Of a stretch of DNA of 64,000 nucleotides, positions 26,227-34,856 are shown piece after piece (positions within the stretch are counted from its first letter, which is position 1; every line of letters starts with the position of its first letter). The DNA is from Streptomyces sp. NBC_00663 (GTDB lineage Bacteria > Actinomycetota > Actinomycetes > Streptomycetales > Streptomycetaceae). Location: positions 9,672,001-9,736,000 of the forward strand of contig NZ_CP109027.1 of NCBI RefSeq assembly GCF_036226885.1. Direction: 5' to 3'. The notes under the pieces are model-generated. The model saw only the letters and a program-made list of their open reading frames with translations, made no database searches and was not told the DNA's origin. Both the position numbers and the translations under genes were made by a program.

Positions 26227-27906
26227 TCAGTCACTTCGCTCAGGTCGCTGCCCAGCTGTGCCTCCAGCTGCTACCGCTGTGGCGGCCGTCCGCCCGACGA
26301 GCAGGACAGCGCTGGTCACCGATGTGTCCTCTGCCTGGTGTCCGCGGGCTCGGCGGTGCCCGACGAGGCTGCCCGCCCATCCCAGCAGGAAGGCGGCCGG
26401 GACGGAGACCAGAACCGGGGTGCTGTGGTCGAACCAGGCGAAGTCGGCGTTCGGCAAGAAGGCCTGAGAGCTGCCTGACGCGGAGGGCGAGGACACCGCC
26501 AGGCCGACACTCAGGATGGTTCCGCCGTACACGGCCCACAGCAGGCCCGTTCGGTTGAAGCGATCCCAGTAGAACGTGTAGAGCAGAACCGGGGCCACGG
26601 CCGACGCGGCCACTGCCGTAGCCAGTTGAGCCAGGAAAGCGGCGGAGCGTCCCTGCGCCAGTACGGCGAGCAGGATGCCGAGGACGCCGAAGAGCAGGAC
26701 GGCTATGCGCGCCACCATCAGTTCGCGTGTGGGGTTGGACTGCCTGCGCTGAACGAGATGGTGGTACGTGTCCCGGGCCAGGGCGGCGGCCGCTGCCAGC
26801 GTGGCGGCGCCCACGACGGCGAGCACGCTGAGAAAGATCGCGCAGGCGAGCGCGGTGAAAAGCAGACGGCTCGTGCCACTTCCCAGCCCGTCATCCAGAC
26901 TGCCGGCGACGAGCATCAGTGAGTCGTCCGCATTGGAGTGTCCGGAGAGAATGGTGTCAGCACCGACTCGGGCCGATGCCCCCATGCCCAGAATGACCAC
27001 GGTGACACACACGAGCGCGACGACACCGGTCGCGTACCGGACGGAGCGGCGTGCCGTGGCGGTGTCCTTTGCCGCAGAGACGCGGCTGAGGACGTGAGGC
27101 ATGCAGACGCCGCCCAGGACGGTCATGACCTGGCCCGCGGCGATGTCCAGACGGGGTGTCGGTCCGGCGTTGAGGAGGCCTCCGGTACTCAGATAGCGGC
27201 CGGGACGGGTGCTGTGCGCGTCCGCGGCGGTGAGCAGGGCGCCGACATCCCCGTGGAAGAGGCGGAGCACGGCCAGGGACGCGAAGATCATGGCCGCGAG
27301 CGTGACGGCGGCGGCGATCACCTGTACGAGGGCGAGCCCCTTGGCGCCGCTGAGCATGCCGCAGGTGACCACCAGGCCCCCGATGAGCACGGTGCACATC
27401 TGCTGCACCCCGATGCCGGAAAACCCGAGGAGCGCCGCGGTGACGTTTCCGGCGGCCATGAGCTGAGCCACGAGGTACGGAGCGGTGACCGCGAGGGTGG
27501 CCACCGCGGCGGCCACCCGGGGCGCGGTGCTTGGCACTCGGAGCGAGAAGAGGTCGCCGAGTGTGCGGGAGCCACTGAGCTGCAGGGGGCGTGCCAGCAG
27601 GAGGAGGACGCCCATCGACAGAAGCACGCTGGTCGCGGCGGTGATGCCGTCGAAGCCGACGGTTGCCACCACACCGGTCACACTGAGCAGCAAAGATGTG
27701 GAGACATAGCATCCCGCCAAGGCCAGGCCGTTCTTCAACGCCGAACCCTGCCGGTCACCGATGTAGAACTCCGACGGAGAGTCTCCGCGCAGGCCCGCGA
27801 AGACCGAGGTGAAGAGGGCGAGGACCATGAAGAGCATGAAGGAGCTGAGGACCAAGGCGTAGGGATCATCGGCCGCCGCCGCGAGGAAGGCGCTGCTGTG
27901 ATTCAT
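26227..27906 (-). CDS. sodium:solute symporter (SSS family, ActP/MctC-like)
   Basis: 559 residues from the ATG at 27906, which overlaps the upstream stop (ATGA). About 13 hydrophobic helices are visible; the N terminus has the SSS pattern of a periplasmic start, a TM1 SFMLFMVLALFTSVFAG and the SPSEFYIGDR loop. Family members couple Na+ or H+ to uptake of carboxylates such as acetate, pyruvate or propionate. It is co-transcribed with a small membrane protein, as many ActP-type carriers are. The paired operator at 28486 ties it to the aromatic catabolic regulon, suggesting uptake of an aromatic or side-chain acid. Confidence 0.9.
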   Translation of the reverse strand: MNHSSAFLAAAADDPYALVLSSFMLFMVLALFTSVFAGLRGDSPSEFYIGDRQGSALKNGLALAGCYVSTSLLLSVTGVVATVGFDGITAATSVLLSMGVLLLLARPLQLSGSRTLGDLFSLRVPSTAPRVAAAVATLAVTAPYLVAQLMAAGNVTAALLGFSGIGVQQMCTVLIGGLVVTCGMLSGAKGLALVQVIAAAVTLAAMIFASLAVLRLFHGDVGALLTAADAHSTRPGRYLSTGGLLNAGPTPRLDIAAGQVMTVLGGVCMPHVLSRVSAAKDTATARRSVRYATGVVALVCVTVVILGMGASARVGADTILSGHSNADDSLMLVAGSLDDGLGSGTSRLLFTALACAIFLSVLAVVGAATLAAAAALARDTYHHLVQRRQSNPTRELMVARIAVLLFGVLGILLAVLAQGRSAAFLAQLATAVAASAVAPVLLYTFYWDRFNRTGLLWAVYGGTILSVGLAVSSPSASGSSQAFLPNADFAWFDHSTPVLVSVPAAFLLGWAGSLVGHRRARGHQAEDTSVTSAVLLVGRTAATAVAAGGTAGQRPERSD

Positions 27907-28265
27907 CTGAACCCTCCGATCTGCTGGCCGGGCACGGCGGTTGCGTTCGCCTCGGAGGTTGCGTGCTGTAGCGGGTCCAGCAGGCGGGCACTGCGATGGT
28001 CGAAGCGGCGGGCCGTTGCCAGCAGGGCCATTGCTTGGAGCAGGTACAGCGACAGGCCCGCGGTCATGTCGGTGCTGAACAGTCGCACGGCGAGCAGATC
28101 GCCAGGGAGCGCGATCAGGGTGACCGCGGTGCCGAAGCACAGGGCGTTGGGTGCGAGGTAGGCCAAGTCCAGGTGCATTGCCCGTCGGCGCGCTTGAGAC
28201 AACGGCGACTGGGCGGGGTGCTCGGAGAACCTGTGGCGCTTTGGTGGCTGAGCTGAGTGTCGCAT
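27903..28265 (-). CDS. small membrane protein coupled to the symporter (DUF485-like position)
   Basis: About 120 residues from the ATG at 28265 with GAAGG ahead. Two hydrophobic segments (YLAPNALCFGTAVTLIALP and AGLSLYLLQAMALLATA) sit between polar ends. DUF485-type proteins commonly precede ActP-like symporters; the sequence is too diverged to assign firmly. The 4-nt overlap with the symporter start indicates coupled translation. Confidence 0.7.
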   Translation of the reverse strand: MRHSAQPPKRHRFSEHPAQSPLSQARRRAMHLDLAYLAPNALCFGTAVTLIALPGDLLAVRLFSTDMTAGLSLYLLQAMALLATARRFDHRSARLLDPLQHATSEANATAVPGQQIGGFR

Positions 28266-28485
28266 CGCTACCTTCACGTGCTGGTCGGGTGTGAGTCGGA
28301 CGGCGGCCGCTCTGTGCGCCGCCCGCGAGCCGCAGGGCAGCGCTTGGACAACGGGCAGCAGGTCCTGGCGGCCGGACATGGGGAGAGCTGTCGTCGTCGA
28401 GCGGCCAGGGCGGCGGCAAACGCGGCCGAGAGCCGTCGGCGAGGTGTCGACGCAGGCGCAGACGATACCGGAAGTATTTGCCGGT

Positions 28486-28523
28486 GTCCTCTAATGCAGA
28501 ACTTGAGTTCTGCTAAGCGGGAC
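28486..28523. promoter_or_regulatory. paired operator between symporter and hydrolase genes
   Basis: GTCCT-N7-AGAAC (28486-28502) and GTTCT-N7-GGGAC (28507-28523), 21 bp between starts and a 4-nt spacer, followed by AAT. Because the outer halves are GTCCT and GGGAC and the inner halves AGAAC and GTTCT, the pair is also a larger imperfect palindrome. It lies 220 bp before the symporter operon and 260 bp before the divergent hydrolase gene. Confidence 0.65.
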
Positions 28524-28784
28524 AATAGTGTCGGTGGTGCGGAGTGGATGTATCACCATCGCTGAGAGCTGAGCACTCCTGTCGAGGCCGGTGAGCCGGT
28601 CGGATGTGTGGAACCAGCCCTTGGCCGGGGTGAGGAGGACTTGTGTGACAGAGCGGCAGCCGTTCGTCCGACTCGGCGGAAGGATCGCCGCGTGCGGTCA
28701 CGCGCGTATGTGTTCCTCCTCAGGAGGCCACTCCTCACCCCCCGTGTGTCTCGCATAAGCGTCGTCTGGGAAGTAGGTTTCCGC

Positions 28785-29849
28785 ATGCCTTACCGCTGGA
28801 AGGTCGCCCCCGAGGACCTGTTCGTCGAGTGGTACTGGCAGATGGTGAACAGCGGTTTGCCCATCGCGGACGTCGCCACCGTCCGATCGGCGGTCACTGA
28901 CATGTGGCTCGACGAGCCGGGCGGCTGGGTGTACGAGTGGTCGCGACTGGCCGCCGGATATGCGGAGCTTGGTCAGCATCACCTTGCGGCGCTGGCCTAC
29001 GGTTGGGCGAAGTTTCCCACGCTGGCCGACGACGCCAAGCGCACGGCGCTGGAGCGGCAGCTCAAGCAATACCTGCTCGCCGCTCCCGGTTTCAAGGTCG
29101 GGCTTGAGCGCCGGGCCGTTCAGCTGTTCTGCGGCGAGGGGGTCATCGCTGTACCCGTGCACCTGCTCACTCCGCCGGGCTGGTCAGGCGATGCCCCCGT
29201 CATGCTCGCCAGCGGCGGAGTGGACACCTGGAAAATGGATCTCCACGGGCTCTTCGAGGCGGTCGCCCTGCGAACCGGTATGGGCGTGCTGGCCTTCGAC
29301 ATTCCCGGCACGGGCGAATATGCCGGCCCCATGGACTCGGAGGACGGCGCTGACCTGGTGCGCGCCCTGGCCATCGAGGCGCGGGCGCTGGGCAATGGGC
29401 GTGTCCTGCATCTGGGCATATCGATGGGCGGTCACTTCTCGGCCTGCTCGGGCCTGGCAGGGGATGTCGACGCGGCGATCGTCATCGGCGGTCCCATCGA
29501 AGCGGCATTCGCCCAGGGTCGGACCTTCGCGTATGGCAGGGACGGCAGCGTCGGCAATGCGTTGGGATTCGACCATGAACCGAACGATGTGCAACTGGCC
29601 CGGATCTGGCGGCCGTTCGATCTGCGTCCGCTACTCAACCTCGACAGGAACGTGCCGATGCTGGTCATCAATGGTGCCGGTGACGTCCATGTTCCACAGC
29701 AGGACACCCTTGTCTTCGTCGGCCGCCGGGACACGGAAGTCCACTTGCTTTCGGACACCGGGCACTGCGCCGCTTCCAAGATGCCCCAGGTACTTGAGTT
29801 GATGTTCGAGTGGATCGACCGCCACCAGTCTTCGCCCGTGCGCAGGTGA
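28785..29849 (+). CDS. alpha/beta hydrolase of the FrsA/C-C hydrolase group
   Basis: 354 residues from the ATG at 28785 (AAGTAGG ahead). An N-terminal helical region of about 110 residues (YRWKVAPEDLFVEWYW) precedes the alpha/beta fold. The nucleophile elbow is GISMGG with S213; an acid in NGAGDVHVP and a His in SDTGHCAASK complete the triad. This layout resembles FrsA-like esterases and 2,6-dihydroxypseudooxynicotine hydrolase, which cleaves a C-C bond in an aromatic pathway. Divergent from the symporter operon and sharing its operator, it may cleave a diketone or ester intermediate. Confidence 0.85.
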   Translation: MPYRWKVAPEDLFVEWYWQMVNSGLPIADVATVRSAVTDMWLDEPGGWVYEWSRLAAGYAELGQHHLAALAYGWAKFPTLADDAKRTALERQLKQYLLAAPGFKVGLERRAVQLFCGEGVIAVPVHLLTPPGWSGDAPVMLASGGVDTWKMDLHGLFEAVALRTGMGVLAFDIPGTGEYAGPMDSEDGADLVRALAIEARALGNGRVLHLGISMGGHFSACSGLAGDVDAAIVIGGPIEAAFAQGRTFAYGRDGSVGNALGFDHEPNDVQLARIWRPFDLRPLLNLDRNVPMLVINGAGDVHVPQQDTLVFVGRRDTEVHLLSDTGHCAASKMPQVLELMFEWIDRHQSSPVRR

Positions 29850-29989
29850 CGTGCTGGACGGTGGGGGAGGAGACCTCGTCGTGGGCGGTCGCAGCCCAGC
29901 TCTCCGAGTGGTGGCTGAGGGGCCACTGAGGGGCCACGATGTTTCCGGACAGGTACCCAATGGGGTTGTCCTGAACAAGGAAACGAGGA

Positions 29990-30731
29990 AGAAGTGGGGC
30001 CACTGGGCCAGGCGGCGGTGGTTCATCAGCCAGTCCAGCGTTCTCTCGGCGGTCCACCTCCTCGGCAGGATGGTGAATCCTCTGGTGTTGGGGTCGCGGC
30101 GGACGATGTGCATGTCGATGCCGAGGGTTGCTGCGTGCTCGACGAGGTGCTGGCGGTAGCCGCCGTCGACCCAGGTCTTGCGGACGGTGGGATGCTCGGC
30201 GGCCACCTTCTCGATGAGGGCTTGGCCGGCGACGGAGTCCTGCACGCTCGCGGCCGTGACCAGCACTGTCAGAAGCAGGCCGACGGTGTCGATGACGATG
30301 CTCCGCTTGCGGCCCACGATCCTCTTGCCCGCATCGACGCCTTGGCCGGCTGCGGGAACGTTGGTGGATGTCTTGATGCTTTGTGAGTCGATGACGCACG
30401 CGCTGGGCTCGGCCTCGCGGCCTTCCTGCCTGCGTACTTGGCGGCGCAGGAGACTGTTGGGCTGGTCGAAGACACCCTCCTGCTGCCAGCGGGCGAAGTA
30501 GGTGTAGACGGTGTTCCAGTGCGGGTGGTCGTGCGGGAGGTAGCGCCAGGGGATGCCGGTGCGGTTCACGTAGAGGATCGCGTCCAGGAGACTGCGCAGG
30601 TCGTGGCCCGCAGGCCGGCCGATGTCCAGTCCGCGGCCGCGGCGTTCGGCCCGTCAGGCGGTGAGGATCGGCTCGACCAACTCCCAGCGGGCATCGGGCA
30701 GATCGCTCGGATAACGACGGCGTTCGGCCAT
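29990..30731 (-). pseudogene. broken IS5-family transposase
   Basis: From an ATG at 30731 the strand encodes RRYPSDLPDARWELVEPILT, then a TGA (30654-30656) where the family has Trp, then continues in frame (NRTGIPWRYLPHDHPHWNTV, CVIDSQSIKTS, GRKRSIVIDTVGLLL, TWVDGGYRQHL). The DDE residues are in the DSQ and DGGY motifs. Family similarity stops after NHRRLAQ near 30010, so the C terminus is lost. Nonsense mutation plus truncation make it inactive. Confidence 0.85.
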
Positions 30732-30958
30732 GGTCTTGAAGTACTGGGCAGCCGCTGGCCGGGGACGGGCGCATGCATCGGGCGCGTGAGGCGAACGGCG
30801 CACGAAGGCGCGTCTTGGGATTAAGCAGGGGGAGTACACACGAGACGTCCACCTCATCGCCTCCCCGGCATCGCTTGCCCCTCAAGCATCACCAGCACCA
30901 CTACAGCCGATCCGCATACCAATCAAAATGGGACCAATTGAGGTGTAAACGCCCCCTC

Positions 30959-31224
30959 AGAGGTTGTTTTCATCGGCGAGGTCTGTTTCATCCCAACAAG
31001 GCTCCGTGACGGAGAGGCCCTTGGGAGACGTTGGGGGCTTGCGCGATTGAGGGGATGCGAGGAAGCCCATATTGACCGTCTCATCCCGTGAAGCCTGTCT
31101 CATTCCAAGGAGGGCTGATAGCGGCGATTATTCCCACCGACCTGTACAGGAACCCGACACGTGAGAGGCGCGGGTGCTCACCTGTGGCACGTGAAGCGAC
31201 ACAAACTAGCTGAAAACGACCTCT
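30959..31224. repeat. 266-bp segment bounded by 14-bp inverted repeats
   Basis: Left end AGAGGTTGTTTTCA (30959-30972) and right end TGAAAACGACCTCT (31211-31224) are inverted repeats with one mismatch. The inside has no convincing gene and includes repeated CATCCC/CATTCC stretches. It looks like a MITE or a deleted insertion sequence. A target duplication is not obvious. It lies just beyond the IS5 remnant. Confidence 0.5.
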
Positions 31225-31423
31225 AAAGTGCGGAGGGCGCACTTCTCGGAGAGCGCGACAGGTGTGACGCCTGCGTCGACGTCCTCGGCGTCGATACAAC
31301 GTCCAGCGGCGCAGTCGGCGGGCCCGCCACTCTGCGCCCGTCGGGCCGATCGACGCCGGTCCGTAAGCGTTCGCGGAGCGTTGGGCTGTCCTGCTTGCGT
31401 CTGCGTCGGCGCGCCCCGGGGTG

Positions 31424-31777
31424 TCAGGTGCTGTCGGTGTCCGCGCGGGGCGTCACGCGGGCGGCGCCCTCCTTGAGGACGAGGTCGAGCAGTCCGGGGA
31501 ACCGCTGGTCGAGTTCTTCCTTGCGCAGGGTGTTGAAGCGGCGGGTGCCGACGTCCTGTTGGTGGATGACGCCTGCCTCACGCAGGACGCGGAAGTGGCG
31601 GGTGAGTACGGAGGCGGTGACGTCCTTCTTGAAGACGCTGCAGGCCAGACCGGGAGAGGCGGCGAGTCCGACGACGATGGCGATCCGGGTCTCATCGGTC
31701 AGCGCGCTCATGACCTTGAAGAGGTCGAAGTCGTCGATGTCGGGGTGGATGAGCGGGGATGCGGTGCGGCTGGCCAT
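31424..31777 (-). CDS. ArsR-type winged-helix regulator
   Basis: 117 residues. The helix-turn-helix reads LFKVMSALTDETRIAIVVGL, then FKKDVTASVLTRHFRVLREAGVI with a wing RRFNTLRKEEL, the ArsR arrangement. There are no CxC metal-binding motifs, so it is not a classic metal sensor; one cysteine (LACSVF) is present. It is divergent from the aldehyde dehydrogenase gene, with an inverted repeat between them at 31797. An almost identical operator precedes the OYE gene at 39900, so this protein probably controls both. Reactive electrophiles or aldehydes would be plausible signals. Confidence 0.85.
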   Translation of the reverse strand: MASRTASPLIHPDIDDFDLFKVMSALTDETRIAIVVGLAASPGLACSVFKKDVTASVLTRHFRVLREAGVIHQQDVGTRRFNTLRKEELDQRFPGLLDLVLKEGAARVTPRADTDST

Positions 31778-31796
31778 GGGAGAAGGGTAACGCGAT

Positions 31797-31822
31797 CCAT
31801 GTTCGCGTTCACGCGTACATGG
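31797..31822. promoter_or_regulatory. ArsR operator and promoter of the aldehyde dehydrogenase gene
   Basis: CCATGTTCGCG-ttca-CGCGTACATGG, 11-bp arms with one mismatch, followed three bases later by TACAGT, a likely -10. The same palindrome and the same CATG-N3-TACAGT arrangement occur at 39811-39846. The operator would cover the -35/spacer region. Confidence 0.7.
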
Positions 31823-31898
31823 GCTACAGTCAAGACCGGAACGACCCCTTCACCAACGCCTTGATGGCGTGGCTTGCATCCAGAACGGAGCACATCCC

Positions 31899-33248
31899 AT
31901 GACCGCAACAACGGCGAACGAGTCCAGGACGCGCCAGAGCGAACCGGCCGCGGAGGTCGTCGGCCGTCTGCGCGCGACGTTCAACACCGGCGTCACCCGC
32001 CCACTGGGCTGGCGCGTCAAGCAGCTACAGCGACTGCGGGCATTGCTGGTCGAAAACGAGAAGGAACTGCTCGAAGCGGTCTGGGCGGATCTGAGGAAGA
32101 ACGCCACCGAGGCGAAGATGGCGGAGATCGACCTCACCGTCGGTCACATCGACGAGACGCTGGCGAGTCTCGAGGGCTGGCTTCAGCCCCGCCCGGTGGA
32201 GGTTCCTGCCTTCCTCGGTTCCACGACAACGGCTCACACCAAGTACGACCCGCTCGGCGTCGTCCTGGTGATCGGCACATGGAACTTCCCGGTGCACCTT
32301 CTCATCGATCCCCTCATCGGCGCACTGGCCGCCGGAAACACCGTGGTGGCCAAGCCGAGCGAGATCTCGGTGCACACCTCGGCGGTGCTTTCCCGCCTCC
32401 TGCGCCGGTACTTCGACGCCGACGTCCTCACCGTGGTCGAGGGAGGCGCCGAGGAGACCACGGCCCTCCTGGCCCAGCGCTTCGACCACATCTTCTACAC
32501 GGGCAACGGCACGGTCGGCCGGATCATCATGGCCGCAGCGGCCAAGAACCTCACCCCCGTCACGCTGGAACTCGGGGGCAAGTGCCCGGTCTTCGTGGCG
32601 CCCGACGTGGACGTCGACGAGGCTGCGCAGCGGCTGGTCGGCGGCAAGTTCTCGGTGAACGCGGGACAGTCGTGCGGAACCACGGACTATGTTCTGACTG
32701 ATCCCGCCACCGCCGCCGCGCTGGTTCCCGCCCTCCGCAAGGCGCTCGAAGCCCAGTTCGGCTCCACCCCGCAGACCGCCCCCGACTACGGGCGGGTCAT
32801 CAACGAGCGCCATTTCGACCGGCTCACTCGTCTGCTGGATTCCGGCCAGGTGGCGGTGGGAGGCCAGCACGACCGCGACGACCTGTTCATCGCACCGACC
32901 GTGCTCACCGACGTCGACCCCGCATCACCGGTCATGCAGGAGGAGATCTTCGGTCCGATCCTCCCCATCATCGAAGTCGAAGATCTCGATGCCGCCATCG
33001 CCTTCATCAACGAACGGGACAAGTCGCTGGGGCTCTACGCCCTCACCACGTCCGAGGCCACCAAGTCGCGCTTGGTGAACGAGACGTCCTCCGGCGCCGT
33101 CGCCTGGGGCTCGCCAGGGATTCAGGTGCTCATATCTGGCCTGCCCTTCGGTGGCGTCGGCGAAAGCGGCATGGGCCACTACCACGGTCTGTACTCCCTT
33201 GAGACGTTCAGCCACCTCAAGAGTGTCGTGGACGTGCCGCTCAGCTAG
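31899..33248 (+). CDS. class 3-like aldehyde dehydrogenase
   Basis: 449 residues from the ATG at 31899. The shorter N terminus and WNFPVHLLIDPLIGALAAGN, ELGGKCPVFV (E224) and NAGQSC (C259) match the ALDH3 branch, which oxidises medium-chain and aromatic aldehydes with NAD(P)+. The C terminus ends with the membrane-lacking ESGMGHYHGLYSLETFSHLK pattern of bacterial members. Divergent from the ArsR gene and preceded by its operator. Likely role is detoxification of aldehydes together with the OYE reductase at 39900. Confidence 0.92.
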   Translation: MTATTANESRTRQSEPAAEVVGRLRATFNTGVTRPLGWRVKQLQRLRALLVENEKELLEAVWADLRKNATEAKMAEIDLTVGHIDETLASLEGWLQPRPVEVPAFLGSTTTAHTKYDPLGVVLVIGTWNFPVHLLIDPLIGALAAGNTVVAKPSEISVHTSAVLSRLLRRYFDADVLTVVEGGAEETTALLAQRFDHIFYTGNGTVGRIIMAAAAKNLTPVTLELGGKCPVFVAPDVDVDEAAQRLVGGKFSVNAGQSCGTTDYVLTDPATAAALVPALRKALEAQFGSTPQTAPDYGRVINERHFDRLTRLLDSGQVAVGGQHDRDDLFIAPTVLTDVDPASPVMQEEIFGPILPIIEVEDLDAAIAFINERDKSLGLYALTTSEATKSRLVNETSSGAVAWGSPGIQVLISGLPFGGVGESGMGHYHGLYSLETFSHLKSVVDVPLS

Positions 33249-33873
33249 CCTCGACTCCCCCCGAAGCAGGCTGTCAGGCTGGTGAGCAGCAAAGCATAAA
33301 GGCGTTCTGACAAGCGAGAACGAGGATTGCCCGAGGTCCCTGTTCCGGCCACCACTGGAGCCACTTTCAAGTTCCTGGCCTCGTGGTCGGGTTGAGGGCG
33401 ATGGTCGCGGGGGCGTCTCACAGGCCGGGGCGAGCCCTGGATCGACGTGAACATCGAAGCCCTGAATCGGCTCCACGCTCTCCCGAGCCCGGGCTGGCCA
33501 GCACCTCCCCGCCCCTACGAGCGCCGCCCTACGGGGGTCGTGAAGATCGCGCGCACCCGAGGCGACAACCAGGCGCTCAACTTGCCCCCAGACTCCGAAA
33601 TCCCTACCAACGCTCACCGTAAATGGGTCCGTCGGCAAATGGCTGTCCTTACGCAGGGGGCTGGCGCGGTGGCGGATCAGGGGGTCTTCGAAGTAGCGCG
33701 GTGCGCTGGCTCGGTCTGTTGACGGGACGTCACGGTTCGTGTTGGGCCGGGTGACTTGGCCCTGGGTGCAGGAGCCACGGGCTTGCTCAGGGGTCCTTTC
33801 ACTATGAGCGCCCGATTAGGTCGCGTGCCCTGGTGCCGTGCGTCGCAAGGCGCTGGAGAGCCCTGGATGTGGG
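33249..33873. other. intergenic, no supportable gene
   Basis: Several short open frames on both strands show no known motif. The stretch may hold degraded sequence between the aldehyde dehydrogenase gene and the TetR island. Confidence 0.4.
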
Positions 33874-33975
33874 TCCCCCCCCGCTCGAGCGCAGCCGAGA
33901 GTGGGGGAGGAGCTACCTGGCTCTCCGGCAGCACGGCGGTGGGAGCCCCTCCCGCGCGAGCGTGGGGGAGCGGTG
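33874..33975. repeat. two copies of a C-run/G-run hairpin unit
   Basis: Each copy (33874-33910 and 33944-33975) pairs a C-rich run with GTGGGGGAG about 20-25 nt later around a CGAGCG core. Units of this type are scattered between genes in Streptomyces genomes. They lie between the ends of two convergent genes and may act as terminators. Confidence 0.45.
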
Positions 33976-34067
33976 TCAGGCCGCGCGACCAGGACGGGCA
34001 TAGTGAAAGGACTTCTTGGTCGACGGTTTCACCGGCCCCTTGTCTCAAGGCGGGGTGAGGGAAACCG

Positions 34068-34715
34068 TCAGGGTTCCCCGGCATGTGCCTCGTCGGCAAG
34101 AAGGCCCAGCAGGATGATGTCGAGCGCCCCGGCGAGGCGCTCGTCCAGGTCGAAGGGGGCCGGTTCCTCGCGGATCCAGCGCAGGATCGTCGAGAAGTAG
34201 CAGGCGGCCAGCAGTTGGCCGGCCTGGTCGCAGTCGACGCCCGCCCTGATCTCCCCGCGTTGCCGCCCTTGCTCGACGATCCTGGCGAGTTCGATTTCCA
34301 GGGACGGGTCCTGCAGGAGGTGCCCGTACCGTGCCGAGGCGTCCATCAGGACGGTGGTCTCGGCACGTGAGGCGACGTTGAGGTCGGCCATCTCCTTCAG
34401 GTAGCGGCGCAGCCGGTCGCCGACCGGCAGGTCTTCCGCGTGCTCCGCGCCGAGAATCTCGGCGACGCGGGCACGGCGGCGGACTCCCCATTCCTCGAGG
34501 AAGCCGACCTTCTGCGAGAAGTGGTTGAAGACGGTCGCCCGGGCGACATCGGCGGCCTCGGCGATCTGCTCCATGGTGGTCGCCTCGTATCCCTGGGCGA
34601 CGAAGAGACCGACCGCCGCCTCATACAGCTGGTCGTGCAGCTTCCGACGCCTGCGCTCCTGGCGCCCGACGGTCACGCCGCCCTCGGAGGCGGCTGCCGC
34701 GTCCCGGATCTTCAT
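34068..34715 (-). CDS. TetR-family repressor
   Basis: 215 residues from the ATG at 34715. The HTH is in AAVGLFVAQGYEATTMEQIAE then AADVARATVFNHFSQKVGFL, followed by a helical effector domain. Divergent from the MBL-MFS-FAH genes with a perfect 12-bp-arm palindrome between them, so it most likely represses that operon and itself. Confidence 0.93.
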   Translation of the reverse strand: MKIRDAAAASEGGVTVGRQERRRRKLHDQLYEAAVGLFVAQGYEATTMEQIAEAADVARATVFNHFSQKVGFLEEWGVRRRARVAEILGAEHAEDLPVGDRLRRYLKEMADLNVASRAETTVLMDASARYGHLLQDPSLEIELARIVEQGRQRGEIRAGVDCDQAGQLLAACYFSTILRWIREEPAPFDLDERLAGALDIILLGLLADEAHAGEP

Positions 34716-34781
34716 GGCCCTCAGTACAACACAAGGCCGCACGACTCTTGACCCCTCCCCGGCACCTATCTAGATTCCTCA

Positions 34782-34809
34782 CCACTGCTGGACCTGAGTC
34801 CAGCAGTGG
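34782..34809. promoter_or_regulatory. TetR operator between 34715 and 34857
   Basis: CCACTGCTGGAC-ctga-GTCCAGCAGTGG, perfect 12-bp arms, 47 bp before the GTG start of the MBL gene and just after a TATCTAGAT stretch that could be a -10. Confidence 0.75.
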
Positions 34810-34856
34810 ATGAGAGTCTCGCGATGCTGATCGCGGGACGCTGAAAAGGAGGCAAT

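Noticed and set aside
33249..33873. Frames around 33450-33720 as a small gene
   Set aside because: There is no start signal or family pattern; frames on both strands are equally plausible.
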